NCBI RefSeq assembly: GCF_902167145.1
Contig: NC_050098.1
Location: 36,388,501-36,452,500, forward strand
Length of the DNA: 64,000 nt
From: Zea mays
Taxonomy: Eukaryota > Streptophyta > Magnoliopsida > Poales > Poaceae
Direction: 5' to 3'
Below, one piece after another: positions 53,101 to 64,000 of this stretch (its first letter is position 1; every line of letters begins with the position of its first letter). Both the position numbers and the translations under genes were made by a program. The notes beneath the pieces were generated by a model. That model did no database searches. It saw only the letters and a program-made list of their open reading frames with translations, and was not told where the DNA came from.

Positions 53101-54210
53101 CGACACCGGCGGTCCGGCCACGTCGCAACGGCTACAGGCACGGTGATAAGCTTCCCCTTCGACCCTATCTGCCTCCCCGCGAGATCTTTCACCTCCCCGT
53201 GAATATCAACAACGTGCCCAGCACGAATCCCGACGACCAGCGCAAATCCGGACACGTGGATCACCGGCGGCGAGGTACCCTGAATCTGTTGATATTTGTG
53301 TGGCACTGTACCATTGAAGATCTGATTCAGAGTGCCTGACCAAGCAACTTGTGACGCCAAGATCTTGGATTTTTGCGTGAGAATGTGTTAATCTCTGTGT
53401 AACAAATTTGTAGCTCAACAATCCATCTTTAATTCGACTATAGCAACTATCCTCAATCGAGCACTAGATCCTACCTAAACTTGATCCCAAAGTTCGGTCA
53501 GTGGCACTAGTGGCCATGTTTCAGTTTCAAAATTGACTGACAACCCAACTTTGTGCTTATTTTACTCCAATTTCTATTCAACACCAGTGCTCAGTCACTT
53601 AATCAAACTTGTTCTCCTATGATAGCTCTACAACTTTGCTATATTGACTTTGAGCAAAAACTTAAAGAATCATGAGATGTAGGGCTCCAAAGTCAGCCTT
53701 GTTCAACTATATTTCAAACTTAACCATAGGATCACTAGAGTGGCCTTTTTGCAATTAGGTCCAAATCTCATGGCTTCTTTTGCAAATCTTCAAATAGGTA
53801 AACCATATGACTTAAGGTACCCAATCTCCATGGTTTTTGCACTTAGGTCCAAAAGTGTGCAACATTTGCATATAACCCCCCCTAGGGTTTCTATTTGGGG
53901 TTTTTAGTGGTCCTTTTTAGGGTTTCTGGCACTTCTAAAGTTCGGATGCTATCAATTCCTATTAGAATTTGGATTCTAAAGTTTTGAAGAAGTTTTGAGA
54001 ATTTAACTCATTTGGGCTTTATTGACCCCCTAAGCTTAGTTTAGGGTTAAGTACCCTACACTAGGGTTTTACCCATGATATGTCACATCAATACAACTTG
54101 TTTGAAATTTTTTCCTAGTGAATGAACTCTAGGTGTGACAAACACATGATATGCCAATGCTTATGATGTTATGCTCAAGTTTTAGTGACAGTAACACCAG
54201 GGGTGTTACA
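50191..54210 (+). repeat. Complete 4.0-kb solo LTR, perfect TSD ATAAC
   Basis: It starts TGTGACAGAACC and ends GTAACACCAGGGGTGTTAC followed by A. ATAAC is present on both sides (50186-50190 and 54211-54215), so this is one whole LTR without an internal region. Its last ~650 bp match the LTR ending at 2257. A landmark repeat occurs near 53486 and 53686, about 200 bp apart (two units against five in the other copy). Open frames inside (52651-53022 and others) have no recognisable product. The family name was not determined. Confidence 0.88.
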
Positions 54211-55351
54211 ATAACCATTGTTTGTGATGTTTTGAAAAGCAAATGCTCTTTTCGTTATGCTTTCTTTTAGTTTTGTCTAAGGTGAATGTTGTATGTTATT
54301 GAGTGGTGTTTGTTTCTTCTTGTTAGTTTATGTGATGTTCAGTCATTGATCCCTTATTTGAGAATCAATATTCAATTTTGAAGAAGAACCTCAAGTTTTC
54401 TTTAAGCAAGGCAAGTGGACTTCTCTCCCTGCATATTCTGTTTGAACCTAATCAACACATGATAACTAAGTTTATATTCATGATCTACATAATTTGATGG
54501 GTTACCTGTTCAAATACACCTAACATTTCCAACCTTATTCCTTGATCAAACCTGGGTTTTGTACTCTACTTAAGTAGCTATGTTATTGCTTCAACTTTAA
54601 CTTTATGCTGGTACTCCTGCTAATGATATCAATGTTCCAAATGGTAAGTTTATATTATTGTTGTTAATCTAATGATTAAGCAAGATCATATTGAGATAAT
54701 TGGAACATGGAGTGACCACCCAGAAAAATAGTGCGACCATGAGGGTGGTATGGGACGCCCTTGGCTAAATAACTAGGAAAGTCTTATCTTAGGTGCTGGT
54801 CTTGTTAATAGGAACGGGGGTATCTGCCATGCGCTTATATTTCTAGCTCAGGTGGATTGGATATGGGCATAGTTCCCATGCTTTTCCTGTAGACTAGGGT
54901 ATAAGATTAGGTTACGTCAGATGTACTCTATGCAGTTTGACCATTTCCAACATCTGCATAGTGAGGACTCTAGGGAGAAGCCTCGTAGTGAGACCCTAGC
55001 CACTCACCTCGGAAGTGAATACGGGTCTAGCTAACCCAAGCTAGAAGGGAATAATGACTCATGGGTAAAGTGTACCACCTCTGCAGAGTGTAAAACTGAT
55101 ATATCAGTCGTGCTCACGGTTAAGAGCGACATGGACCCTCATATGATAATTGAACTTGAAGATGAAAATAAACCATGGCCCTTTTTGGTTCAAGTTGTTC
55201 TAAACTTATGCTGGTGATTATTTATGTTGACGATATATGTGTTGAGGATTATTGCGTATGCTTAAATGGGTTTGGTATATAATTATACTTAGTAATGAGG
55301 TGTTGATAATAAAATGTTGACCAACAAAAATGCTAACCACATTAAACCTTA

Positions 55352-55374
55352 GGTGTCGTTTGGTTCACATATTG
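55352..55374. mobile_element. Tourist-like MITE end, cut by the next LTR
   Basis: GGTGTCGTTTGGTTCACAT follows TTA (55349-55351). This is a typical PIF/Harbinger MITE terminus with its 3-bp duplication. Only 23 bp remain before the Tekay-type LTR at 55375; the rest should lie on the far side of that element. Confidence 0.55.
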
Positions 55375-56009
55375 TGTAGCGTCCCAAAAATTCAAATCTT
55401 GAAAATTTCTCAAACTCCCTCTAAATTCAAAATGAATTTCAAATTTCGTTTCAAAATGTTTGTTGCAAGTTGATATCAACAAATAAAATACAGTGGTCTA
55501 TATTATCTCCAAAATCCTCCTCAAAATATCCTACAAATATTTCCCGCGTGATCCCCCTCAAATTCTTTCCAGAAATACTGCCCAGATATTTCCCTAGTGA
55601 TCCCCTTCAAGTTCTTTCCAGAAATACTGCCCAAATATTCCACCGATATATCTCCAGATATTTTCCTCTTGAGAAATACCTTCAGAATCATTTTTCAAGT
55701 TCCTACAAATATTTTCTTCATAACTTTCCTCATGCCCATACGTATACGTATGCCTCCAGTGTCATACGATGAGCTCTACAAGCTAATTACACTCATACAA
55801 GACAAATTCATGCTAATATCCCACTAATCATCTCATCCTCTCACTAATCCTCTCATCTCTCCCCCTAATCCCCCCACCATAGCTATAAATAGAGGGGCAA
55901 GGGCCTCCTCTCATCCCACCCCAAGCCATTTCATGGCAACTCTCTTCCCCCCCACACACACACCCACTCCATGTTCCACACAAGCACACACTAGCATAAG
56001 GATCGTTCA

Positions 56010-56700
56010 GTCGTTCTTCGATTGTTCATCCCCCTGTTCTTGGTTTGTTCGTCCGTTTGTCCGATCGTTCGATCGTTCGTCCGTTCGTTCGTCCAAATAA
56101 TTTTTTCCCTGCCGTTATGCTGCCAAAATTCCGATCGTTCGTTCATAGTTCCTATTCATCGTTCATCGGTCGTTCATAGTCCCTATTCATCGTTCTTCCA
56201 GATAATCTTTGTCCTACTGTTATGCTGCCGAAATTCCGATCGTTCGTTCGTCCGATCATTCGATCGTTCGTCCATTCATTCGTCCAAATAATCTTTTCCC
56301 TGCCGTTATGCTACCGAAATTCCGATCGTTCATTCGTTCGATCATTCGATCGTTCATCGTTCGTTCATAGTTCCTATTCATCGTTCATCGTTCGTTCATA
56401 GTCCCTATTCATCTTTCTTCCAGATAATCTTTGTCCTGCTGTTATGCTGCCGAAATTTCGATTGTTCGTTCGTCCGATCATTCGATCGTTCGTCCATTCG
56501 TTCATAGCTCCTATTCATCGTTCATCGTTCGTTCATCGTCACTATTCATCGTTCATCGTTCGTTCATACGACTATTCACCATCACTATTCACCATTACTA
56601 TTCATTGTTACTATTTAGCATCGTTACTATTCATCAATGATATCTGTGGCAACCTTTTCGTCGTCACTATTCATCATTACTATTTATCGATCATCCGATC
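56010..56700. repeat. Degenerate CGTT/CATTCATCGTT-rich repeats in the LTR
   Basis: Long runs built from CGTTCGTTCGTC, GATCATTCGATCG and CTATTCATCGTTCATCG. A longer unit around TTATGCTGCCGAAATTCCGA appears four times, near 56116, 56219, 56306 and 56440, at irregular spacing. Frames open through it are an effect of the repeat. Confidence 0.75.
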
Positions 56701-58872
56701 ACCCCAAATTTCAACTACTCATCCGTCATGCTGTCCAGTCCACCTAAGACCAGCCAGACCAATATTTCAGTCATACGAACTCCGGTGACTGTGATTTTCC
56801 TTCCAGTAGGGAACTTCCCATCTGGTCACCCATCCTAGGTTTCTCTAAGTTGAGCATGCTTAACTTTGAGATTCCTTTGAACCAGGCTTCCAAACTCAGA
56901 TTCCAATAATTCTTGTTTCTAAATTCTTATCAAACTATTCCCTATCCAACCATGTCATCCCTTAAGCATGGTTCATGTTCGAGAAAACTCTCAAAATACT
57001 CTTGTCCCATATTCTGCCTATAACTCTCTTGTTCATACTAAGTCAGACGATTCATTCGTCACTATTCTCACCAATAGTGAACTTCACTGTGCTACACCAC
57101 ATACACTCAGCTATAAATACACCCAGCTACCCTCTCCCTCTCCACACACACTCAACACCCTCAGCCAAGGCAAACACCCCACCCACTCAGTTACTCCGCT
57201 CTGCCGGCTACACGCATAGTGTCGCTTCGCCTCCAGTCCACCCTCCTGGTAAGCACCTCCGCTCCACCACCAGTAATATCACAACACCACATGACACAGA
57301 TTCTACTCAAGACTCTACCCATCCATATATCGCTATTCTGACCACTATACTAAATATTTGTTGGTATACTTGCTTGTTTGTATGTTTGCTTATTCATGTT
57401 GCATAGTTATCAGAGCGTTTGTGCCGTCTCATGGAGGCCAGATCTGCAAGTCTACGCCTGGCGATGGAGCCAGAAGCCAGTTCCGCGAGCTCTCCTTCCC
57501 CCCTTCGCCGGATAAGCACGGCAAGCTCACTGGATCCCTTTGATGCATAAATTACCTATGTTTTACAACCACAACCCTTAGCCTGTTATTTTATGCATGA
57601 TATGATTTTGAGACAAGTTATTATGGCCACCCAAGCCGCTTGCCGCAATCAATCCTTGATATATTTGTTACCAATGATTTGAGAAAAGGTGTGAGTTTTC
57701 AAAAGAAAATGCTTTTCAAAATGTGTATGATGAAGGGTTTTCACCCTTATCACCTTTTAGTAGGGATGATCAGGGACTCCCTGGTTTAGGGGAGGGCCTA
57801 AGGTGAAGGCTCACCTGGTTTAGGCGTGAGCAGAAGGATTGTCCCCTCATATAAGAACCGGTTTGTCATTTTCACTACATGTACTCTTGATAAGTACAAC
57901 CACTTGAGACTGTGTGGGCAGTCACTCAATCTGAACTCGTACGGTCCAACCCCAGGGTTATGAAGGCTGGGGAGCACCGGGAGGATAAGGAGGGGGAATG
58001 TTTTGTTCGGTTTGGACATGGTGGTGGCCTGACTCCTTCCGGTATAACCGTTAAGGTTAGGACGTGCGAGGAAAGAAAGAGATTCGGATTTGGATCTCAT
58101 TGATCATGAGATCGTAGAGCCAGACTAGTGGGTAAAGTGTACCCCTCTGCGTAGAGTTCAAACCTATTCGAATAGTCTGTGTCCACAGGAATGGATGAGT
58201 CTGGTGTGGTATGACAATTAGTGTTTTGTTTTAAAAAAAGGTGCGTTTGAGAAAAGTGGTTTTTAAAAGGTCCGGCGGTTGAGCCGTGAGCTATGGTGGA
58301 CGGGAAGTCCAGTAGCTGATTTTGAAAATGAAAACCAATGGGAAACTGCTGAGATACCTGGATGGTTTAGTCCAGGGGATTTTGTTCTAATATTGAAAAA
58401 CTTCCTGCTCCTTTGGGAGAGGATGCGCTTGGAAAATACAAAATGTTTACAAAACAACCCTGCATAAAATATTGCTGTTTCTGCAAAATATCCTGAGCTC
58501 CACATATTCCATGCATTATATCTGATTTCCCCATTCCGCGGGTGAAGGTGGGCTGCTGAGTAGGTTTGTACTCACCCTTGCTTATTTGTTGTTTTTTAGA
58601 AAAAGGAGATCGGGTAAGAGTTTCGACTGTTCCCAACCTTGCCTGTGGATGTTGGACCGCTGATTTGCTTCGTTGCGTATATCGGGCTGCTTTGGCCCCA
58701 CTCTGATGATATGTCCCGAGTTGTGGACCAACTCTTAAAGTTGATCACCACCTTTATAGGTTTGTCTCGTTTAAGCAGATCTGTAATCATCTGATGTATA
58801 AATGTGTTTACTAGTCTCCTGGGACTAGTAATTGTATCACATTTGAGTCCCAGAGGACCGGGACGCTTCAGG

Positions 58873-58884
58873 TGGTATCAGAGC
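58873..58884 (+). promoter_or_regulatory. Primer-binding site, tRNA-iMet type
   Basis: TGGTATCAGAGC, two bases after the LTR end CGCTTCA. It is complementary to the 3' end of initiator tRNA-Met, the usual primer of Tekay-clade gypsy elements. Confidence 0.85.
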
Positions 58885-58962
58885 TGTTAGGTTGGCCGCA
58901 GGACGTAACCCTTAGCCTAATCAAAAGTTTTTGAGTCAAAACTATTTTCTTAAAAAAAATTA

Positions 58963-60108
58963 TTGCTCTCATCCCTTCAATTCAAAATGCTTTCCCCCTT
59001 TCCTTCTCTCAGAAGTCAGATGGAGGTTCATTGCCAAACCAGCTTTTGCCAGAATGAAGATGGTTTCCCCAAGTTGCTGAGAGCATGCACAGTTCGTCTC
59101 GGAATCAGGAGCCAACCAGAGTATGATGGTCGTGAATTCGTCGAGCATGGCACAAAGAAGTGTGTCGTGACTGTATACATTGGATCCAGTCCGCACCATG
59201 TGGAATGGAGTGTCACTGCTGCTAGGCACAGATTCAGAGACACCTGCCAAGTCATCGCTCACAAGGCATTGCGGGCCCTATGTCAGATTTATGAAGAGGA
59301 AGTGGCCGACACACCGCTCAGATTCTTTCCGCCCTTTCAGAGAGACCGTCCAGTTTGGATGGCCAGGATGCGTGCATTGGAAGGGAAGCAGCTGCATGGG
59401 GATGACCCCATAGTCGTGTACCTCACTGCCTACCTGCTCACCCTAGATGCACAGTATGATTTCTTGGCTCAGCACCACCGTCAGATGATTGCCCGAGCAG
59501 AAGATGCAGAGAAGCGAAACCGTAAGCTCCATGTGGATCTCACCACAGCTCAAGCCCGTGCAACTGCCTTGGAAAGTCGTGAAGTCATTGCTGCTGAAGC
59601 CCTGAAGCAAGCCAAGGATGAGCACGTCTAGAAGTTGATGGAGGCCTACTTGGTAACCCACAACCATTGTAGAGCCCTGCGAATCCAAGAGCCTGCTTCA
59701 TCCAACCCAGTTCAATCTGTGAGAGTTGAAGATCCCCATATTCTTGAAGGTCACTCGATCTCTATCAGAGGAGAGAAGAAGACTTGGGAACTACCGGAAG
59801 GAGCCATAGTCTTGAAAGGAATTCCAATCTTCCCTCAGGCTATGGATAATCAAGAGCACCCCGAGTCCTCCCAAGATCCCCCGCCAGAGTTGTTTTAGCC
59901 CCTCACCATGAAGAAGATTCCAGCACCATCCCTTGAAGTCAAGGAAGAAGCTGCAAGCACCCCGCCAGCACTGCCGCCCTCTGAGGAGCTACAAGAGCCA
60001 GTCGCGCTTGAAGAAGAGTTCAACCCCATCTTGCCATCTCAGTCGCCGCTAGAAGAAGTCATCAACATCAGCTCCCTCATGACCCATCCAGGAGATATCT
60101 CAGATTGA
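58963..60108 (+). pseudogene. Internal ORF of the Tekay-type element, two in-frame TAG stops
   Basis: One frame of about 380 codons, interrupted by TAG at 59629 and TAG at 59896. The first part includes FPKLLRACTVRLGIRSQPEY, VVTVYIGSSPHHVEWSVTA and YDFLAQHHRQMIARAEDAEK, then a probable coiled coil (ALESREVIAAEALKQAKDE). The end is Pro/Glu-rich. It has no zinc knuckle, protease or RT. I recognise it as a protein of plant non-autonomous gypsy elements, not a host gene, but cannot give its function. The stop codon at 60106-60108 precedes the Sirevirus insertion at 60123. Confidence 0.6.
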
Positions 60109-60122
60109 AGTTGTGCGTCAGC

Positions 60123-61331
60123 TGAAAGGGAACTAGGCTTACACCTATTTCCTAATTGATTTTGGTGGTTGAATTGTCCAACACAAATAATTGGACTAAC
60201 TAGTTTGCTCTAGTCTATAAGTTCTACAGGTGCCAAAAGTTCACAATAAGCCAATAAAAAGACCAAGAAAGGGTTCAAACAAAGAGAGCAAAAGACTCGA
60301 AAGGCACCCAGGTCTGGCGCACCGGAAAGTGTCCGGTGCACCAGGGCACTCGAAGCTGAACTCGCTACCTTCGGGAAAATCATAGGGCGCTCCGCTATAA
60401 TTCACCGGACTGTCCGGTGAAGCACCAGATAGTGTCCGGTTTCACACCGGACTGTCTGGTGTGCCAGTGGAGCAACGACTACTTCGCGTGCAACGGTCAA
60501 CTGCAACGCATTTAATGCGCGCCTGCACGCGCAGAGGACAGAGCACGCGCAGTTGGCACACCGGACAGTCTACAGGACCTGTCCGGTGCACCACCGGACA
60601 GCCTAGAGGCCCCATAAGTCAGAGCTCCAACGGTCGAACCCCAACGGTCTGCTGACGTGGCTGGCGCACCGGACAGTGTCCGGTGGTGCACCGGACTGTC
60701 CGGTGGTGCATGCGACAGCAGCCTTCCAATGGCCATTTTTGGTGGTTGGGACTATAAATACCCCAACCACCCCACATTCAATGGCATCCAAGTTTCCCAC
60801 CTTCAACACATTACAGGAGCTATAGCATTCAATTCTAGACACTCCAAAAGATCAAATCCTCTCCCAAGTCCGGAATCACTCCAAATCAAATAGTGACTAG
60901 AGAGAGCGACATTTGTGTTCATTTGAGCTCTTGCGCTTGGATCGCTTCTTTTCTTTCTCATTCTTCTTGTGATCAAACTTATTTGTAATCGAGGCAAGAG
61001 ACACCAATTGTGTGGTGGTCCTTGCGGGAACTTTGTGTTCCGATTGATTGAGAAGAGAAGCTCACTCGGTCTAAGTGACCGTTTGAGAGAGGGAAAGGGT
61101 TGAAAGAGACCCGGTCTTTGTGACCACCTCAACGGGGAGTAGGTTTGCAAGAACCGAACCTGGGTAAAACAAATCATCGTGTCTTTCTCTTTATTTGCTC
61201 ACGATTTGTTTTGCGCCCTCTCTCTCGGACTCGTTTATATTTCTAACGCTAACCCGGCTTGTAGTTGTGCTTAAGTTTATAAATTTCAGATTCGCCCGAT
61301 TCACCCCCCCCCCCCCTCTAGGCGACTTTCA
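60123..61331 (+). repeat. 5' LTR of the plus-strand Sirevirus (1209 bp)
   Basis: It starts TGAAAGGGAACTAGG and ends TAGGCGACTTTCA. CACCGGAC-type palindromes occur between 60315 and 60715. A run of about 14 C lies near 61305-61318. A TATA-like GACTATAAATACC is at about 60750. Confidence 0.88.
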
Positions 61332-61333
61332 AT

Positions 61334-61345
61334 TGGTATCAGAGC
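61334..61345 (+). promoter_or_regulatory. Primer-binding site, tRNA-iMet type
   Basis: TGGTATCAGAGC two bases after the LTR. It is the perfect form of the site seen with one change in the minus-strand copy at 18378-18388. Confidence 0.88.
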
Positions 61346-61379
61346 CCGGTGCTTCATTAGAGCCTAACCGCTCAAAGTG

Positions 61380-64000
61380 ATGTCGGGAGCATTCGCCAAG
61401 AGGGAGTTCGGGACCGGGGAGAAGCCTGCCACAAGCCATGGGAAGGCTCCATCCGGGGAGTCCGCCAACAAGGTGAAGGGATCCCCTTCACACAACAAGT
61501 CGCGTCGGAGCGGTGACAAGAAGAAGAAGATGAGGAAGGTGGTCTACTACGAGACCGACTCTTCATCGCCATCCACCTCCGGCTCCGACATGGCGTCCGT
61601 AACTTCTAAGCGCCATGAGCGCAAGAAGTTTAGTAAGATTCCCCTACGCTACCCTCGCATTTCCAAACGTACTCCATTACTTTCCATCCCATTAGGCAAA
61701 CCACCTATGTTTGATGGTGAAGATTATAATATGTGGAGTGATAAAATGAGGCATCATCTAACCTCACTCCACACTAGCATTTGGGATGTTGTTGAGATTG
61801 GAGTACAGGTACCATCACCAGGGGATGAAGACTATGATTCGGACGAGGTCGCCCAAATCTGACACTTCAACTCTCAAGCCACCACTATACTCCTCGCCTC
61901 TCTAAGTCGAGAGGAGTATAACAAGGTGCAAGGATTAAAGAGCGCCAAGGAGATTTGGGATGTACTCAAGACCGCGCACGAAGGAGATGAGGTGACCAAA
62001 ATCACCAAGCGGGAGATGATCGAGGGGGAGCTCGGTCGCTTCCGGCTTCGCCAAGGGGAGGAGCCACAAGACATGTACAACCGCTTGAAGACCTTGGTGA
62101 ACCAAGTGCGCAACCTCGGGAGCACCAAATGGGATGACCATGAGATGGTCAAGGTTATTCTAAGATCCCTCGTTTTTCTTAATCCTACACAAGTTCAATT
62201 AATTCGATGGAATCCTAGATATACACTAATGTCTCCCGAGGAAGTAATAGGAAATTTTGTGAGCTTTGAGTTGTTGATCAAAGGCTCAAAGAAAATCATC
62301 GAGCTAGATGGCCCCTCCACGCCCGAAGCACAACCGGTTGCATTCAAGGCAACGGAGGAGAAAAAGGAGGAGTCTACATCAAGTAGACAACCCATCGACG
62401 CCTCTAAGCTCGACAATGAGGAGATGGCACTCATCATCAAGAGTTTCCGCCAAATCCTCAAGCAAAGGAGGGGGAAGGATTACAAGCCCCGCTCCAAGAA
62501 AGTGTGCTACAAATGTGGTAAGCCCAGTCATTTTATTGCAAAATGTCCACTATCTAGTGACAGTGACAGGGGCGACGACAAGAAGGGTAAGAGGAGAGAA
62601 AAGAAAAGGTACTACAAGAAGAAGGGTGGCGATGCCCATGTGTGTCGCGAGTGGGACTCTGACGAGAGCTCCTCCGACTCCTCCGACGAGGACGCCGCCA
62701 ACATCACCGTCACCAAGGTACTCCTCTTCCCCAACGTCGGCCACAAGTGCCTCATGGCAAAGTACGGCAAAAAGAAGAAGGTAAAATCAAAATCCTCCAC
62801 TAAATATGAAACCTCTAGTGATGAGGATAATTGTAGTGATGAGGACGATAATTTGCGCACCCTTTTTGCCAACCTAAACATGCAACAAAAGGAAAAACTA
62901 AATGAATTAATTAGTGCTATTCATGAGAAGGATGATCTCTTGGACTCTCAAGAGGACTTCCTAATTAAAGAAAACAAGAAGCATGTTAAGGTTAAGAATG
63001 CTTATGCACTAGAAGTAGAAAAATGTGAAAGATTATCTAGTGAGCTAAGCACTTGTCATGATATTATTGCCAACCTTAGAAATGAAAATGCTAAATTAAT
63101 TACTAAGGTTGATTCTAATGTTAGTGATGTTCCAATTCCCAATCTCAGAGATGATAATGTTAGTCTACTTGCTAAGATTGAAGAATTGAACATCTCTCTT
63201 GCTAGCCTTAAGATTGAAAATGAAAAATTAATTGCTAAGGCTAAAGAATTAGAAGTTTGCAATGCTTCCATTTCTGATCTTAGAGATAACAATAATATTC
63301 TACGTGCTAAGATTGTTGAACTTAATTCTTGCAAACCCTCTACATCTACCATTGAGCATGTTTCCATTTGCACTAGATGTAGAGACATTAATGTTGATGC
63401 TATCCATGATCACCTAGCCTTAATCAAGAAACAAAATGATCACATAGCTCAACTTAATGCTAAGATTAATGAGCATGACTTAGAAAATGAAAAATTTAAA
63501 TTTGCTAGAAGCATGCTCTATAGTGGGAGACGCCCTGGTATCAAGGATGGCATTGGCTTCCAAAAGGGGGACAATGTCAAACTTAATGCCCCTCCTAAAA
63601 GATTGTCTAACTTTGTTAAAGGCAAGGCTCCCATGCCTCAGGATAAAGAGGGTTACATTTTGTACCTTGCCGGTTATCCCGAGAGCAAAATTAGGAGAAT
63701 TCATTCTAGGAAGTCTCACTCTGGCTCTAATCATGCTTTTATGTATAAGGGTGAGACATCTAGCTCTAGGCAATCAACCCGTGCAAAATTGCCTAAGAGG
63801 AAAACTCATATTGCATCAAATGATTCTAACATTTCATTTAAGACTTTTGATGCATCTTATGTTTTAACTAACAAATCCGGCAAAGTAGTTGCCAAGTATG
63901 TTGGGGGCAAGCACAAGGGGTCAAAAACTTGTGTTTGTGTACCCAAAGTTCTTGTATCTAATGTCAAAGGACCCAAAACCATTTGGGTACCTAAAGTCAA
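61380..64000 (+). pseudogene. Sirevirus gag-pol start with one premature stop
   Basis: It starts MSGAFAKREFGTGEK at 61380. Lys/Ser-rich N-terminus, then FDGEDYNMWSDKMRHHL, then TGA at 61860-61862, where the related copy has CGA (Arg). The same frame is open from there to the window end. It contains MYNRLKTLVNQVRNLGSTKW, a CCHC knuckle CYKCGKPSHFIAKC (about 62505-62545), a poly-acidic/Ser stretch, and a long coiled coil (62870-63480, LNELISAIHEKDDLLDSQED and later heptads). The later part KFKFARSMLYSGRRPGIKDG also matches the other copy. The rest of pol is outside. One substitution separates this from an open frame; in plants it would form the particle protein. Confidence 0.85.

Larger units (their letters stand above)
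41825..55351 (+). mobile_element. Tekay-type gypsy LTR, split by four or more insertions, 3' end outside
   Basis: It begins TGTAACACCCTAAAT at 41825, a common start of plant gypsy LTRs. Its own pieces are about 41825-42449, 42883-43013, 48912-50190 and 54211-55351. They join smoothly across target duplications and total near 3.2 kb. A TATATAA box is at 49044. A TGGGTAAAGTGTACCACCTCTGCAGAG-type passage near 55060 also occurs in the Tekay-type LTR at 55375-58870. AGTTC at 41820-41824 is one candidate target duplication. Whether it was a solo LTR or a full element cannot be told. Confidence 0.6.
55375..60117 (+). mobile_element. Tekay-type gypsy element: 5' LTR and internal ORF, interrupted by a Sirevirus
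   Basis: The LTR at 55375-58870 starts TGTAGCGTCCCAAA and ends GGGACGCTTCA, 3496 bp. The primer site TGGTATCAGAGC is at 58873. A long ORF with two stops follows (58963-60108), then a Sirevirus begins at 60123. LTRs of this size and ends are typical of maize Tekay/Prem/Xilon families; I do not choose between them. The ORF is not a normal gag, suggesting a non-autonomous member. Confidence 0.75.
60123..64000 (+). mobile_element. Sirevirus (Opie/Ji-like copia), plus strand, runs off the window
   Basis: 5' LTR at 60123-61331, primer site at 61334, then gag, continuing past 64000. TCAGC at 60118-60122 is one candidate target duplication. It is inserted into the Tekay-type element right after its internal ORF. 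It matches the minus-strand element at 12783-19598 in gag order and wording, and its gag is much better preserved. Confidence 0.88.

Noticed and set aside
52651..53339. Open frames of 120-140 codons inside the 4-kb solo LTR
   Set aside because: No family recognised, both strands open, and they lie within a region defined as LTR by its ends and target duplications.
56022..56788. Ser/Arg/Val-rich open frames in the Tekay-type LTR
   Set aside because: Translation of CGTT/CATT simple repeats; many overlapping frames.

Overview
This window is a plant nuclear segment, most likely maize or a very close Zea/Andropogoneae relative. The evidence is nested LTR retrotransposons of maize-type families (Grande-like Tat gypsy, Sirevirus copia with CACCGGAC-A-GTCCGGTG palindromes, Tekay-type gypsy, Reina-like chromovirus), abundant hAT and PIF/Harbinger elements, and a spliced cereal-type gene. 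All names come from reading the sequence; no database search was made. I see no bacterial, organellar or CRISPR features.

Layout. (1) 1-26892, nested retrotransposons. A Sirevirus copia on the minus strand (12783-19598) was hit in its polyprotein by a Grande-like Tat gypsy element (2258-12782, minus strand), which was in turn hit by a gypsy LTR ending at 2257. A 1.1-kb hAT element and a small Tourist MITE also sit in the copia. Between 19604 and 26892 lie a decayed gypsy element and several Sirevirus LTRs inserted into each other. (2) 26893-37259, the only complete-looking host gene: a four-exon soluble epoxide hydrolase (27928-36966, plus strand, 325 aa). Its third intron is 6.85 kb, about three quarters of it transposons. 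(3) 37260-41824, a PIF/Harbinger-type element carrying an exon fragment of ribosomal protein uL13 (RPL13A), a class II small heat-shock protein relic, and a CACTA transposase fragment. (4) 41825-55351, a Tekay-type LTR split by many insertions. The most notable is a PIF/Harbinger element with both its Myb/SANT-like ORF and an uninterrupted DDE transposase ORF, itself inside an hAT element and itself hit by a Sirevirus solo LTR. A 4.0-kb solo LTR with perfect target duplications follows. (5) 55375-64000, a Tekay-type LTR element with a decayed internal ORF, interrupted by a plus-strand Sirevirus that runs off the window.

Many insertion boundaries could be fixed to the base because target-site duplications are visible: hAT 8 bp, PIF/Harbinger TTA/TAA, LTR elements 5 bp. 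These give the relative order of insertion. The epoxide hydrolase reads as functional. Nearly all retroelement coding is broken, except the Harbinger transposase and the edge-truncated Sirevirus gag, which has a single internal stop. I did not find a clearly new biological system. The strongest leads are the uL13 fragment in a PIF-type element, the two-ORF Harbinger element, and the antisense intron-containing gene inside the Grande-like element.
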